Of a DNA stretch of 64,000 nt, positions 24,450 to 33,621 are shown one piece after another; the first letter of the stretch is position 1, and each line of letters begins with the position of its first letter. Under the pieces are notes generated by a model that made no database searches, was not told where the DNA came from, and saw nothing but the letters and a program-made list of their open reading frames with translations. The position numbers and the translations under genes are program-made. Origin of the DNA: Ignavibacteria bacterium. GTDB taxonomy: Bacteria > Bacteroidota > Ignavibacteria > Tepidaquicellales > Tepidaquicellaceae. Where the stretch lies: contig JADJMZ010000001.1 of assembly GCA_016709315.1 (NCBI GenBank), forward strand, positions 1,178,001 through 1,242,000, given 5' to 3'.

Positions 24450-26210
24450 TCAAAAATCCTTTATCTCTTCTTCAAGCAGCTGCTTCTTATAAATATCGCA
24501 GTAAATCCCTCCAAGAGAAACCAGTTCATTATGCGTACCTTCCTCTTTGATCACTGAATTGCTCAGGACAATAATATTATTTGCATTCTTGATCGTTGAA
24601 ATCCTGTGAGCTATAATTATGCTTGTTCTGTTGTTCATGATTTTTTTTAATTCCTGCAGAATCTCTTCCTCAGTGTTTGTATCAACGGCAGAGAGCGAAT
24701 CATCAAGTATCAGTATTTCAGGTTTTTTATAAATTGCTCTTGCTATTGAAGTCCTTTGTTTCTGTCCGCCTGACAGCGTAATGCCCCGTTCGCCGAGAAC
24801 AGTATCGAATTTATCCGGAAAGTTATTTACATCTTTATAAAGTCCGGCGATCTTTGAATTTGCAATTACTTCATCTCTGTTAATTTCGGAAGAAGTTCCC
24901 GCTGAGTATGAAATATTCCTTTCAATTGTATCGGAAAATAAGAATGATTCCTGCGGAACAATTCCTACTGAATTTCTTAAGACATTAAGAGGAATTTTTT
25001 TGATATCATATCCGTCAATGAAAATACTTCCTTCCGTTGCATCCCAAATTCTCGGAATAAGATTTATGAGCGTGCTTTTGCCTGAACCTGTCTGCCCGAT
25101 TATGCCGAGAGTTGTTCCTTTCCTTATTTTAAGATTAATGTTTTTCAGAACAAAATTATTTGACATTGGATATTTGAATGAAACATTTCTGAATTCTATG
25201 TCTCCTTTAATATCAATTTCCTTAATGCCTGAATCTGTAAACTCATTATCTGCAATGTCAGACTTAATATTTGTAATGTTCAGCAGTCTCTGCATTGACG
25301 GCGCAGCCCTCTGAACAAGATTGATTATCCATCCGAATGCAATCATAGGCCATGTTAGCTGGCCGAGATAAATTACGAAAGAAGAAACATTACCAATCGT
25401 TAAACTTCCTTCCATAACTTTATTGCCTCCGTAATAAATGACAATGATTATCGAAAGACTTGTCAGCAGGAACATCATTGGAAAAGAGAAGGACTGTACT
25501 TTCGCAAGATTCAGATTTTTTTTCTGATAATCAAAAGAAATTTTGTCAAACATATTTGTCTCGTGATCTTCCCGGACATAAGATTTAACCACTCTGATTC
25601 CGGAAAATATTTCCTGTGATTTTGAAGTCATGTCTGAAAAAATTTCATAAACCTTTCTAGATCTGCTGAAAGTAAGCTTGCCTACCTTATAGACGATGTA
25701 ACTCATAAACGGTAACGGAACCAGAGCGAGCAATGTAACAGAAGGACTTAATGAAAACAAAATAAACAATGTCATAACTGTTCTGGTGAAAGTCTGAAAG
25801 GAATACATAATTCCCGGACCTACAAAATTCCGTACATTGCTGATATCATTAGTGGCATGCGCCATAATATCTCCTGTAGAGCGGGTATTGTAAAATGATC
25901 TTGATAAATACTGAAGATGTGAAAAAAAATCGTGTCTCAGATCGTTTTCAATTTCCCTTGATACGACAATAATATTTTGCCGGATAAGAAAAAGAAAAGT
26001 CCCGCTGAAAATTATCAGACCGATTCCTGTCAAAGCATAAGTAATCAGACTGTATCTGTGTGAGCCGGTAGTCAGATCATCAATTGCAGCGCCGATGACA
26101 AGAGGATACAAACTGTTGGCTCCGATCGAGAAAAGTATAAAGACAAATCCAAGCAGTAGCTTTTTTTTGTATTTTTTAAAGTAAGGAATTAAGGATAAGA
26201 GTGATCTCAT
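24450..26210 (-). CDS. ABC exporter half-transporter, degenerate-site partner
   Basis: The 586-residue protein is a six-TM half-exporter plus NBD. Walker A is GQTGSGKST (372-380), the signature is a perfect LSGGQ (479-483), and Walker B reads ILILDDSLSAVD, with Asp504 where catalytic Glu normally stands; the switch His is at 535. Glu-to-Asp is the known mark of the degenerate site in heterodimeric exporters such as TM287/288 and BmrCD. The partner is encoded 28 bases downstream on the same strand. Together they likely form one asymmetric transporter; the substrate is unknown. Confidence 0.92.
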   Translation of the reverse strand: MRSLLSLIPYFKKYKKKLLLGFVFILFSIGANSLYPLVIGAAIDDLTTGSHRYSLITYALTGIGLIIFSGTFLFLIRQNIIVVSREIENDLRHDFFSHLQYLSRSFYNTRSTGDIMAHATNDISNVRNFVGPGIMYSFQTFTRTVMTLFILFSLSPSVTLLALVPLPFMSYIVYKVGKLTFSRSRKVYEIFSDMTSKSQEIFSGIRVVKSYVREDHETNMFDKISFDYQKKNLNLAKVQSFSFPMMFLLTSLSIIIVIYYGGNKVMEGSLTIGNVSSFVIYLGQLTWPMIAFGWIINLVQRAAPSMQRLLNITNIKSDIADNEFTDSGIKEIDIKGDIEFRNVSFKYPMSNNFVLKNINLKIRKGTTLGIIGQTGSGKSTLINLIPRIWDATEGSIFIDGYDIKKIPLNVLRNSVGIVPQESFLFSDTIERNISYSAGTSSEINRDEVIANSKIAGLYKDVNNFPDKFDTVLGERGITLSGGQKQRTSIARAIYKKPEILILDDSLSAVDTNTEEEILQELKKIMNNRTSIIIAHRISTIKNANNIIVLSNSVIKEEGTHNELVSLGGIYCDIYKKQLLEEEIKDF

Positions 26211-26370
26211 GTGAAATTTTCAACTAAATATAAGTTATAAAAAATCCAATTATTAGTTTCTTTTTAATGTATCTGTATCAGTAAATTAAAATTATACTTA
26301 GACTATAATTTCTCAAAGGAAAAATTGCAGATACTGAATTAACATATTAAAAATTATAATAATGAATAAC

Positions 26371-26502
26371 TGAAGTTACGCAGTTGTTAGTTTTTCAATT
26401 CAAGACCACCCCCCAACCCCCTCCTTGCCAAGGAGGGGGCAGGGGGAGGTTTTTGATTTTAAAATTTAAAATCGGGAAATAATAGTCTTTTGCATAACTT
26501 CA
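26371..26502. repeat. Nested palindromic element between ABC and MFS genes
   Basis: Outer inverted repeats tgaagttacgca (26371-26382) and tgcataacttca (26491-26502) match at 11 of 12. Inside is a strong palindrome: ccccctcctt (26417-26426) and aaggaggggg (26430-26439) with a three-base loop, with weaker pairing outward to about 26405-26450. There is no coding capacity. Nothing else was seen in the gene-free interval 26211-26525. The shape fits a miniature inverted-repeat element. Confidence 0.65.
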
Positions 26503-26525
26503 ATCAACCATATCATTCGTGAAAA

Positions 26526-27941
26526 TTAAATCTGACTTTCAGTTTTTTTTGAAACTGTATTTAATATTAAGATCAAAGCAACGATAGCTGATATAATTCC
26601 TGTTATAAAGACCCATCTGAATCCTTCAAGCATCAGATCAGATGATACACCGGACTTTACAGGATCGGCGACCGGTACGAAGAAAACAAACACTGAACTG
26701 AACAGCAGCGCTCCGAATGATGAGCCGAGTCTTATTGAAGTGGTCATAAATCCTGAAACACTTCCTCTGCTTTGAGAAGGTGCGCCGGACATTATATTGT
26801 TTGTATTTGCAGGAATGAAAAATCCGACAGACGCTCCGTAAAAAGCAAGAGTAAAAATTATAAAATAAACCGGACTTGAAGCAGAAAGAAATATATGAAA
26901 GATAAGAGATACCATTATAAAAATTATTCCCGCCGAACAGATTTTTTTTATACTGTTTTCATCGGAAAATTTACCGGAAAGAAATCCGAAAATTACCTGC
27001 ATCACGGAAGGAATTGCCATGAGCAATCCTGTTTCCTTAATTGAAATTAATTTGATCCACTGAAGATAAAACGGTACTATGTATATCATGCCGTTTGTAA
27101 TAATGTAAATAAAAACAAATGCTCCGACGGAATATGAGATATTCTTATTTTTAAATATTTTCAAATCTAAGACCGGAGAGTCTGATCTGATCTGCCTTAA
27201 AATAAATAAGGATAAAAATAAAACTGATAGCACAATTGAGAAAATCACCGGCGATGAAGTCCACCCCCACTGATTACCCGTGTTCAGGAATAGCATCAGA
27301 AGGAATAATCCGGAAGATACAAGAACACCGCTGAGTACATCAAATCTGTTCTTTATGTCAGAGATTAAATTATCCGGAAGAAATTTATAGATAAGATATA
27401 ATGAAATCAAACCGGTCGGAATATTCAGATAAAAAATGGAATTCCATCCGTATTCCGAAATGATAAAACCGCTGGCAGCTCTTCCGATTATACCGCCTAA
27501 AGCAGTGAATGAATAATTGAGTCCGAAGATCTTTCCCCGTGATTTTTCAGGAAAGTAAAGTGCTATGACAGCCGGAGTAAGTGAAAAAAGAACCGCTGCG
27601 CCTACTGCCTGAATTACTCTTGAGAATATCAGGAAATTAAAACTTAACGGTATTGAAGCTAAAGCTGATCCGGAAATAAACACTATTATTCCTGCAGTAT
27701 AAATTTTTCTGAATCCTTTTATATCTCCGATCCTGCCGAAAATCAGCATCAGACCTGTCAGTACAAGGAAATATATCCAGATTACTCTTGTAACAATGCC
27801 GGCGTTTATACTGAAATAGGATGAGATTGAAGGACATGATACGCTGACTATGTTTATATCAAGTCCAAGCAGAAAATGTATCAGACATAAACTGACCAGT
27901 AATCTCGATCTGTTTTTATTTGAAATTTCCTGAACTGTCAT
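26526..27941 (-). CDS. MFS multidrug efflux-type transporter, 14 TM (DHA2/EmrB-QacA)
   Basis: The 471-residue protein has about 14 hydrophobic helices. Family marks are LDINIVSVSCPSISSYF in helix 1, FGRIGDIKGFRKIY in loop 2-3 (motif A), RVIQAVGAAVLFSLTPAVIALYFP in helix 4 (motif B) and GPIIGRAASG-like GGIIGRAASGFII in helix 5 (motif C). Such proteins exchange drugs or organic anions for protons. It lies upstream of the ABC pair on the same strand, separated by a palindromic element, and diverges from the TonB receptor. The substrate is unknown. Confidence 0.88.
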   Translation of the reverse strand: MTVQEISNKNRSRLLVSLCLIHFLLGLDINIVSVSCPSISSYFSINAGIVTRVIWIYFLVLTGLMLIFGRIGDIKGFRKIYTAGIIVFISGSALASIPLSFNFLIFSRVIQAVGAAVLFSLTPAVIALYFPEKSRGKIFGLNYSFTALGGIIGRAASGFIISEYGWNSIFYLNIPTGLISLYLIYKFLPDNLISDIKNRFDVLSGVLVSSGLFLLMLFLNTGNQWGWTSSPVIFSIVLSVLFLSLFILRQIRSDSPVLDLKIFKNKNISYSVGAFVFIYIITNGMIYIVPFYLQWIKLISIKETGLLMAIPSVMQVIFGFLSGKFSDENSIKKICSAGIIFIMVSLIFHIFLSASSPVYFIIFTLAFYGASVGFFIPANTNNIMSGAPSQSRGSVSGFMTTSIRLGSSFGALLFSSVFVFFVPVADPVKSGVSSDLMLEGFRWVFITGIISAIVALILILNTVSKKTESQI

Positions 27942-28013
27942 TTGTAAAAATATGATTAATGATTATTTTTAAAAAGTCATATAATGCAAATCTTAAAGTC
28001 CGTTATTTGTAAA

Positions 28014-28044
28014 TTGTATCTGTTTTTCTGTCAGACTAATTTTG
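28014..28044 (+). promoter_or_regulatory. Candidate Bacteroidota-type promoter before the TonB receptor
   Basis: TTG (28014-28016) is followed after 20 bases by TAATTTTG (28037-28044), matching the -33 TTG / -7 TAnnTTTG pattern of the major sigma factor in Bacteroidota. It lies 29 bases before the receptor ATG. The same spacing occurs before rplY. This is inference from pattern only. Confidence 0.35.
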
Positions 28045-28073
28045 TTTGTTAAATATAAATTATTTGCTATGTC

Positions 28074-30470
28074 ATGAATATAAATATGGTCTCAATAATC
28101 TTATTAGTTTTAAGCTTCGCTAATATGAAAGTTTATTCGCAGTCAGTCTCAGGAAAAGTTATTGATTACAATTCGGAAATGCCTGTAGAAGGAGCGCTGA
28201 TAAGCATCGGCGATGAATACAAAAATATTACGACAGATGATAAAGGATTCTTTAAAATTGAAAGTATCGCATCAGGCAGATATGAAATAAATATCAGTAT
28301 GACAGGATACAAATCCGAAATTTTAAAATTAATAATTGCTCAGGATCAGAACAAAGTATTAACTGTTAAATTGATTCCATCGGAAATTACTACAGGTGAA
28401 ATAAAAGTTACAAGCGTTAGATATGAAACAATACTGAAAGAAGTAGCTTTGCCGATGGAAGTGATTTCGTCAGATGAAATATTAAGAAGACCTGTCAATA
28501 ATATTTCAGAGGCGTTAAATAACAGACCCGGAATATCACTGACAAGAGACGGGATATGGTCAACAGATATCAGCATAAGGGGATTGAGTAAATCTTCAAT
28601 CGTGATGCTGATAGACGGTAACAGAGTTGAAACAGCAAACGACTTATCGGCGCGGCTTTCGATGGTTGAAGTTTCTGATATTGACAGGATTGAAGTGATC
28701 AAAGGAGGAGTTTCTTCATTATTCGGTACAGGCGCTATAGGCGGAGTAATTAATATTTTTACTAAAGGAGGAAATTACAGCGGGAAAAATTTTCTTAACA
28801 GTTCATTTATTAGCGGATATAATTCTGTAAACAATAACGGGAATATCTGGCTGTCAGTAAATGCCGGATCTCAAAAATGGTTTGCAAAATTAACCGGCAG
28901 TTTAAGAAAAGCTTCTGACATTAACACTCCGGCAGGAGAACTCTTAAACAGCAGTTTTAAAGATAATAATATTTCCGCAAGTTTAGGATATAAACCATTT
29001 AAAAAACACGAAATAAATCTGTCGTATCAGAATTATAATGCGACAGAAGTAGGAATTCCCGGCGGCTATCCTCTCTTTCCGGATAATGCGCTTGTATCTT
29101 ATCCAACTGAAAAAAGAAATATGATCTCTGCAAAATATTCAATTAATAATCTGTCAGATGTTTTTAAACAAATCTCCGGAAAATATTTTTATCAGTATAT
29201 TTTCAGAGATGTGGAAAACATTCCTTATACTGTTCAGATAAAACCGGCAGGCAATGGTCAGCCAAAGCAGAGAATTTCAGTGTTGAAAATAAATCCGGAA
29301 GGAAAGCATTATACGACAGGAGTTCAGATTCAATCAGACTTTTCATTCGGAAAGAATAACATATTTATTTCAGGAATAGATGCATGGCAGAGAAATCTTG
29401 TCAGCAACAGGGAGAGAGATCTTAAGACGGAAACATTTGATTCAACGGGAACAGTTGTGATCAGCACTGTTTATAAAACCATAGGAGAGAAGCCCCTGCC
29501 AGATGCGAGTTACAGAAGCACAGGAGTTTATGCGCAGAATGAAAATAAATTTTTTAAAAATAAAATCCGCTTAACAATCGGAGCGAGAGCTGACAGGATT
29601 GATGTTTCGAATACGGTCACTGTGCAGCCGTACTATGAGATTATAAACGGCATCATAAATTATTCACCTGCAGGTCAGAGAATAATCTGGAATGCCGGAA
29701 ATGAAAATGATATTTCATGGAGCGCTAATCTTGGACTCATTTATTCATTTAGAAAAGAAATTGATTTTACTCTTAATGCTTCAAGGTCATTCAGATCGCC
29801 TTCACTTGAAGAGCGGTATCAGTATATAGATCTGGGAAGTTTACTCAGGATAGGAAATCCTGATCTCTCGCCGGAAAAGGGATTGTTTTTTGATGCAGGA
29901 ATAAGATTATGGTATCCTGAGTTTTCATTTTCAGGAAATGTATTTTATAATTCTTTTAGCGATCTTGTCGCTGAAGTTTCCGGAACTTATGAAGGAAGAT
30001 CAGCTCTTGTAAAAACCAATATAGGAGAAGCGAGACTCTACGGATATGATCTGAGCTTCATGTATAATTTTTATAAAAGTTTTGTTGCTTACGGAAATTT
30101 GTCTTATGTAAGAGGCGAGGATACGAAAAACAATGTTAATCTTCCTCAGATTTCTCCTTTGAACGGAAGTCTTGGGCTGAAGCTCTCGTTACTAAAATAT
30201 TTAAATGCAGATGTTAATTCAGTTGTAAGCGAGTCGCAGAATAATACCGCTTCCGGGGAAATTACAACTGCCGGTTACGCTATACTTAATGCCGGATTAT
30301 ACTCTGTGCCTTTCATTCTGAATAAAAGCGGGAATTTAAGATTAACTGTCTTCGCCGGAGCAGAAAATATTTTTAACAAAGATTACAGAAACTTTCTGTC
30401 AACAGTCCGGGGAAATGTTACGACAGAGCCGGGAAGGAATTTTTATCTTAAACTTAAATTTGATATCTGA
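28074..30470 (+). CDS. TonB-dependent outer-membrane receptor
   Basis: The 798-residue protein has a signal peptide ending at VYSQ (about residue 23), then a carboxypeptidase-regulatory-like domain (about 25-105: GKVIDYNSEMPVEGALISI ... GFFKIESI). A plug follows (about 120-240) with ISEALNNRPGISL, RGLSKSSIVMLIDGNRV and RIEVIKGGVSSLFGTGAIGG, then a 22-strand barrel to the C-terminus. Such receptors import siderophores, cobalamin, sugars or metals with TonB energy; ligand unknown. No SusD partner, cobalamin riboswitch or iron box was recognised next to it. It stands alone, divergent from the MFS exporter. Confidence 0.93.
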   Translation: MNINMVSIILLVLSFANMKVYSQSVSGKVIDYNSEMPVEGALISIGDEYKNITTDDKGFFKIESIASGRYEINISMTGYKSEILKLIIAQDQNKVLTVKLIPSEITTGEIKVTSVRYETILKEVALPMEVISSDEILRRPVNNISEALNNRPGISLTRDGIWSTDISIRGLSKSSIVMLIDGNRVETANDLSARLSMVEVSDIDRIEVIKGGVSSLFGTGAIGGVINIFTKGGNYSGKNFLNSSFISGYNSVNNNGNIWLSVNAGSQKWFAKLTGSLRKASDINTPAGELLNSSFKDNNISASLGYKPFKKHEINLSYQNYNATEVGIPGGYPLFPDNALVSYPTEKRNMISAKYSINNLSDVFKQISGKYFYQYIFRDVENIPYTVQIKPAGNGQPKQRISVLKINPEGKHYTTGVQIQSDFSFGKNNIFISGIDAWQRNLVSNRERDLKTETFDSTGTVVISTVYKTIGEKPLPDASYRSTGVYAQNENKFFKNKIRLTIGARADRIDVSNTVTVQPYYEIINGIINYSPAGQRIIWNAGNENDISWSANLGLIYSFRKEIDFTLNASRSFRSPSLEERYQYIDLGSLLRIGNPDLSPEKGLFFDAGIRLWYPEFSFSGNVFYNSFSDLVAEVSGTYEGRSALVKTNIGEARLYGYDLSFMYNFYKSFVAYGNLSYVRGEDTKNNVNLPQISPLNGSLGLKLSLLKYLNADVNSVVSESQNNTASGEITTAGYAILNAGLYSVPFILNKSGNLRLTVFAGAENIFNKDYRNFLSTVRGNVTTEPGRNFYLKLKFDI

Positions 30471-30513
30471 AACCGGTAAGAATTTTTTGAGAAGAAAAAT
30501 AAAACTTAATCAG

Positions 30514-30601
30514 CAGAGAGTGAGGGATTCGAACCCTCGTAGCGCTTTAGACGTTTACACACTTTCCAGGCGTGCTCCTTCAACCACTCGGACAACTCTC
30601 T
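30514..30601 (-). tRNA. tRNA-Ser (GGA)
   Basis: This 88-nt tRNA is read on the minus strand. The seven-base acceptor stem agagagt/actctct is perfect, the D arm has gccgagtggtt-like gtccgagtggtt, and the anticodon stem-loop cacgc-ctggaaa-gtgtg gives anticodon GGA (plus-strand 30565-30567). A long variable arm marks a class II serine tRNA, and the T arm is gagggttcgaatccctc. CCA is not encoded. Confidence 0.95.
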
Positions 30602-30712
30602 AATTATTGAATGCAATTTACACAATGGAAGGAACTCATTCAACGCAATTATTGCAATCAGATAAGTTTTTAATCATCAAAGTGGATTGTTCAGAGCTAA
30701 ACTTTTTGTAAA

Positions 30713-30750
30713 CTCCGGGTTGGAACGCCCGGGAGAAAGCTTTGTTTTTT
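30713..30750 (+). terminator. Hairpin with T-run downstream of the TonB receptor
   Basis: ctccgggt (30713-30720) pairs with gcccgggag (30727-30735) with one bulged base, and a T-rich run follows at 30744-30750. It lies well downstream of the receptor (243 bases) and beyond the tRNA on the other strand, so which transcript it ends is unclear. The rest of the interval 30602-30815 shows nothing recognisable. Confidence 0.35.
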
Positions 30751-30815
30751 AAATATAAAAACATATGCTTTTTCAAGCACTCAGAAAAATCACTCTAAAC
30801 ATTTAACAGAATTTC

Positions 30816-31226
30816 TTAAACTGTTCCGCTCAGTTTCATAAACTCATTCCAGTATTCTTCAGGCACTTCAAGAACAGATTTTCTCGCTTCTTTAACAAGC
30901 GCGAAGTCTTTATATTTCTTATCGGCTTTTATCTGCGACAATGTTACAGGAGTCTTTAATCTTTTCAACGGCTTAATGTCAAAAACAACAAGCTTAGGAT
31001 TATCTTCTTTAGGATCCGGATAAGGTTCGGAAATAATTTCACCAATACCGGTCATCTGTCTTTCATCGCCTGTATGATAAATTATTGCCAGATCGCCTTT
31101 GCGGGCGTTTCTGATGCAGATCAAAGCTGCATTATTAGCGACACCGTCCCAAACGGTTTTCTTGTCTTTCAGAAGATCATCAAAACTGTAAACCGAGGGC
31201 TCGGTTTTTAAAAGCCAGTATTTCAT
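30816..31226 (-). CDS. EVE domain protein
   Basis: This 136-residue protein is a single EVE domain. It starts MKYWLLKTEPSVYSFDDL, then VWDGVANNAALICIRNARKGDLAIIYHTGDER, then GIGEIISEPYPDP, and ends near FALVKEARKSVLEVP. EVE domains belong to the PUA-like fold and are thought to read modified bases in DNA or RNA (thymocyte nuclear protein 1 type). It is downstream of the UvrD-like helicase on the same strand, 36 bases after its stop, so they may be co-transcribed; a repair or RNA-modification link is conceivable. Confidence 0.92.
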   Translation of the reverse strand: MKYWLLKTEPSVYSFDDLLKDKKTVWDGVANNAALICIRNARKGDLAIIYHTGDERQMTGIGEIISEPYPDPKEDNPKLVVFDIKPLKRLKTPVTLSQIKADKKYKDFALVKEARKSVLEVPEEYWNEFMKLSGTV

Positions 31227-31262
31227 TTAAATTAAATTTTATCTTTTGAAAATATTAAAAAA

Positions 31263-33500
31263 CTATAAATCCTTTATCGTCATCTTTGCATACTTTAAAA
31301 TTATTTTCTTAAGACCAATGTCTTCAAAATAAATTTCAGCTTTCTTATCAAGTCCTTTTCCTGTAATCGAGAGCACAGTCCCGGTGCCAAAAGTATTATG
31401 AACTACCGAAACACCTTTCTGTATATCAGGGAATTTATCTGTCGAAGGATCGTCAGTTTCCGTTGAATGATTCTTCGCCTTATGATTTGAATAGTATTCA
31501 TACCTGATGGAATTTCCGGAATTAGAACTCTTTTCCTGCTTTGGCTTCCTGCTGCTGAACTGTTTTATTCCCTCATAAATAAAATGCTCTTTGATAATTT
31601 CTTCCGGTATCTCTTTCAGAAATCTGGACTTAAGCTGATATGACTGCAAACCGAATTTATATCTCTGATTTGCGTAAGAAATATAAAGCTTGGTTTGAGC
31701 TCTTGTAACCGCAACATAAAAAAGCCTTCTTTCTTCTTCGAGTTCGTCTTCATACATAGTCGAGCTGCTTACCGGAAATAATCCTTCTTCCAGTCCGGTA
31801 ATAAACACGACCGGAAATTCAAGACCTTTTGCGGAATGAATCGTCATAAGCGTTACCGCATTCTTCTGATTATCCAGATCATCAATATCCGCAACAAGCG
31901 AGACCTGCTGAAGGAAAGATTCTAAAGTCGGTTCATCTGCATTATCCGAAAATTCCGCAATGGCAGAGAGAAATTCCTGTATGTTGTTTATTCTTTCTTC
32001 CGATTCGACTGTGTTTTCAAGTCTGAGAGCTTTCAGAATTCCCATTTCATCAAGGACTCCGCGCGCAAGTTCGGATAAAGACATCTCGTCTTTGAGATAC
32101 TGGTATTTATAAATGTAATTTAAAATTTCCGTCAGAATATTTTTCGCCTTTGCGCTGAACTCTTTACGCTGGTTAATCAGCTTCAGCGTTTCAAAGATCT
32201 GTAAATTTTCACTCTCGGCTATTGAAGTAATTTTATCAATTGAAGTCTTTCCGATTCCGGGTTTCAGATTGATTACACGAAGCAGAGCTTCATTATCCTG
32301 AGGATTAATAATAATTTTTAAGTGAGAGAGAATATCCTTAATCTCTTTTCTCTGATAAAATCTTATTCCTCCTATTATGAGATAAGCAATATTATTCTGC
32401 CTCAGAGCGTCTTCGAGAATTCTTGACTGTGCATTCGTTCTGTACAGAATTACAAAATCCTTGAAGTTAAGTTTTTTCTTCTGCATCTCGTCATAAATAT
32501 ATCTGCATATTCTGTGCGCTTCATCCCTGTCAGTAAGATTCTCGATCAGATGAATATGTTCGCCTTCATCATTATCCGTCCAGAGATTTTTTTCAAGCTG
32601 CTTCTTGTTTTTTTTAATGACATGATCTGCAAGGAAAAGAATTTTGCGGGTTGAACGGTAATTCTGCTCGAGTTTGAAAATTTTACATTCTTTAAAGTCG
32701 TCCTGAAAATCGAAAATGTTCTGTATCTCAGCGCCGCGCCATTTATAAATAGACTGTGCGTCGTCTCCGACGATTGAGATGTTACCGTATTTACCGGCAA
32801 GCATTTTTACAATTATGTATTGCGCTTTGTTTGTATCCTGATATTCATCTACAAGAATGAATTTAAATCTTTCCTGATATTTTTCAAGTATCTGAGGATT
32901 CCTTTTAAACAACTCAATTGGCTTGATAAGCAGATCATCGAAATCCATTGAATTGTTTTTTAAAAGCGCTTTCTGATATTCTTCATATATGATCTCAACT
33001 TTTTTATCAAAAGGAGTCTTGGAAATGGATGCGAATTCCTGAGGAAAAATAAGTTTGTTTTTTAATTTACTGATGCTGCTGTGAATGGCTTTAGGAGTCG
33101 GATTATCTGTCGGAATATTATTCTGAGTCATTAGCTGTCTGATGAGACTGACTGAATCATCGCTGTCGTAAATAGTAAAATTTCTCGTAAAGCCGATATA
33201 TTCGGATTCTATCCGGAGCAATCTCGCAAATATCGAATGGAATGTTCCCATCCATATTCTTTCAAAATCACGCTCTATAAGTTTTGAAATTCTTTCTTTC
33301 ATTTCCTTTGCCGCCTTATTGGTGAATGTAAGGGAAAGTATTTCAAAAGGACTTATTCCGGAATCAACAAGATATGCTATTTTGTAAGTCAGTACGCGGG
33401 TTTTACCGCTGCCTGCGCCTGCAATGATCATGCTAGGTCCTTCAATCTCTTCTACCGCTTTTCTCTGTTCGTCATTTAATAAGCTCAGGTCTATTGACAT
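31263..33500 (-). CDS. UvrD/PcrA-type superfamily 1 DNA helicase
   Basis: This 745-residue 3'-5' helicase shows the SF1A motif series. Motif I is AGAGSGKTRV, Ia is LTFTNKAAKEM, II is LVDEYQDTN, III is GDDAQSIYKWRGA, IV is LEQNYRST, V is MTIHSAKGLEFPVVF and VI is LFYVAVTRA. The C-terminus has the PcrA/UvrD Tudor-like segment GVSVVHNTFGTGTVLSI. It acts in mismatch/excision repair and removal of RecA filaments. It follows pepP on the same strand; a perfect inverted repeat lies just upstream of its start. Confidence 0.95.
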   Translation of the reverse strand: MSIDLSLLNDEQRKAVEEIEGPSMIIAGAGSGKTRVLTYKIAYLVDSGISPFEILSLTFTNKAAKEMKERISKLIERDFERIWMGTFHSIFARLLRIESEYIGFTRNFTIYDSDDSVSLIRQLMTQNNIPTDNPTPKAIHSSISKLKNKLIFPQEFASISKTPFDKKVEIIYEEYQKALLKNNSMDFDDLLIKPIELFKRNPQILEKYQERFKFILVDEYQDTNKAQYIIVKMLAGKYGNISIVGDDAQSIYKWRGAEIQNIFDFQDDFKECKIFKLEQNYRSTRKILFLADHVIKKNKKQLEKNLWTDNDEGEHIHLIENLTDRDEAHRICRYIYDEMQKKKLNFKDFVILYRTNAQSRILEDALRQNNIAYLIIGGIRFYQRKEIKDILSHLKIIINPQDNEALLRVINLKPGIGKTSIDKITSIAESENLQIFETLKLINQRKEFSAKAKNILTEILNYIYKYQYLKDEMSLSELARGVLDEMGILKALRLENTVESEERINNIQEFLSAIAEFSDNADEPTLESFLQQVSLVADIDDLDNQKNAVTLMTIHSAKGLEFPVVFITGLEEGLFPVSSSTMYEDELEEERRLFYVAVTRAQTKLYISYANQRYKFGLQSYQLKSRFLKEIPEEIIKEHFIYEGIKQFSSRKPKQEKSSNSGNSIRYEYYSNHKAKNHSTETDDPSTDKFPDIQKGVSVVHNTFGTGTVLSITGKGLDKKAEIYFEDIGLKKIILKYAKMTIKDL

Positions 33501-33523
33501 CTGTAATTTTTTTGGGAAACTAA

Positions 33524-33559
33524 AATATGTAATTTACATTTGATTGTAAATTACATATT
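33524..33559. promoter_or_regulatory. Perfect 15-bp inverted repeat upstream of the UvrD-like gene
   Basis: The arms aatatgtaatttaca (33524-33538) and tgtaaattacatatt (33545-33559) are fully complementary around the six-base spacer tttgat. The element starts 24 bases upstream of the helicase ATG (minus strand) and 63 bases past the pepP stop. It may be an operator, or the stem of a pepP terminator; the bases after it on the minus strand are not a clean T-run, which favours an operator. Confidence 0.5.
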
Positions 33560-33621
33560 CAAATCTTGAAATATTTTTTAATTAAAATGAATGAAGTTTC
33601 AGGAAAAATGAAATTTAACTT

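Noticed and set aside
28074..30470. SusC/SusD nutrient-uptake pair
   Set aside because: No SusD-like gene follows, and the receptor lacks evidence of the SusC type beyond the common N-terminal domain.
30415..30603. 62-residue plus-strand frame after the TonB receptor
   Set aside because: It overlaps the receptor's 3' end and runs antisense over tRNA-Ser.
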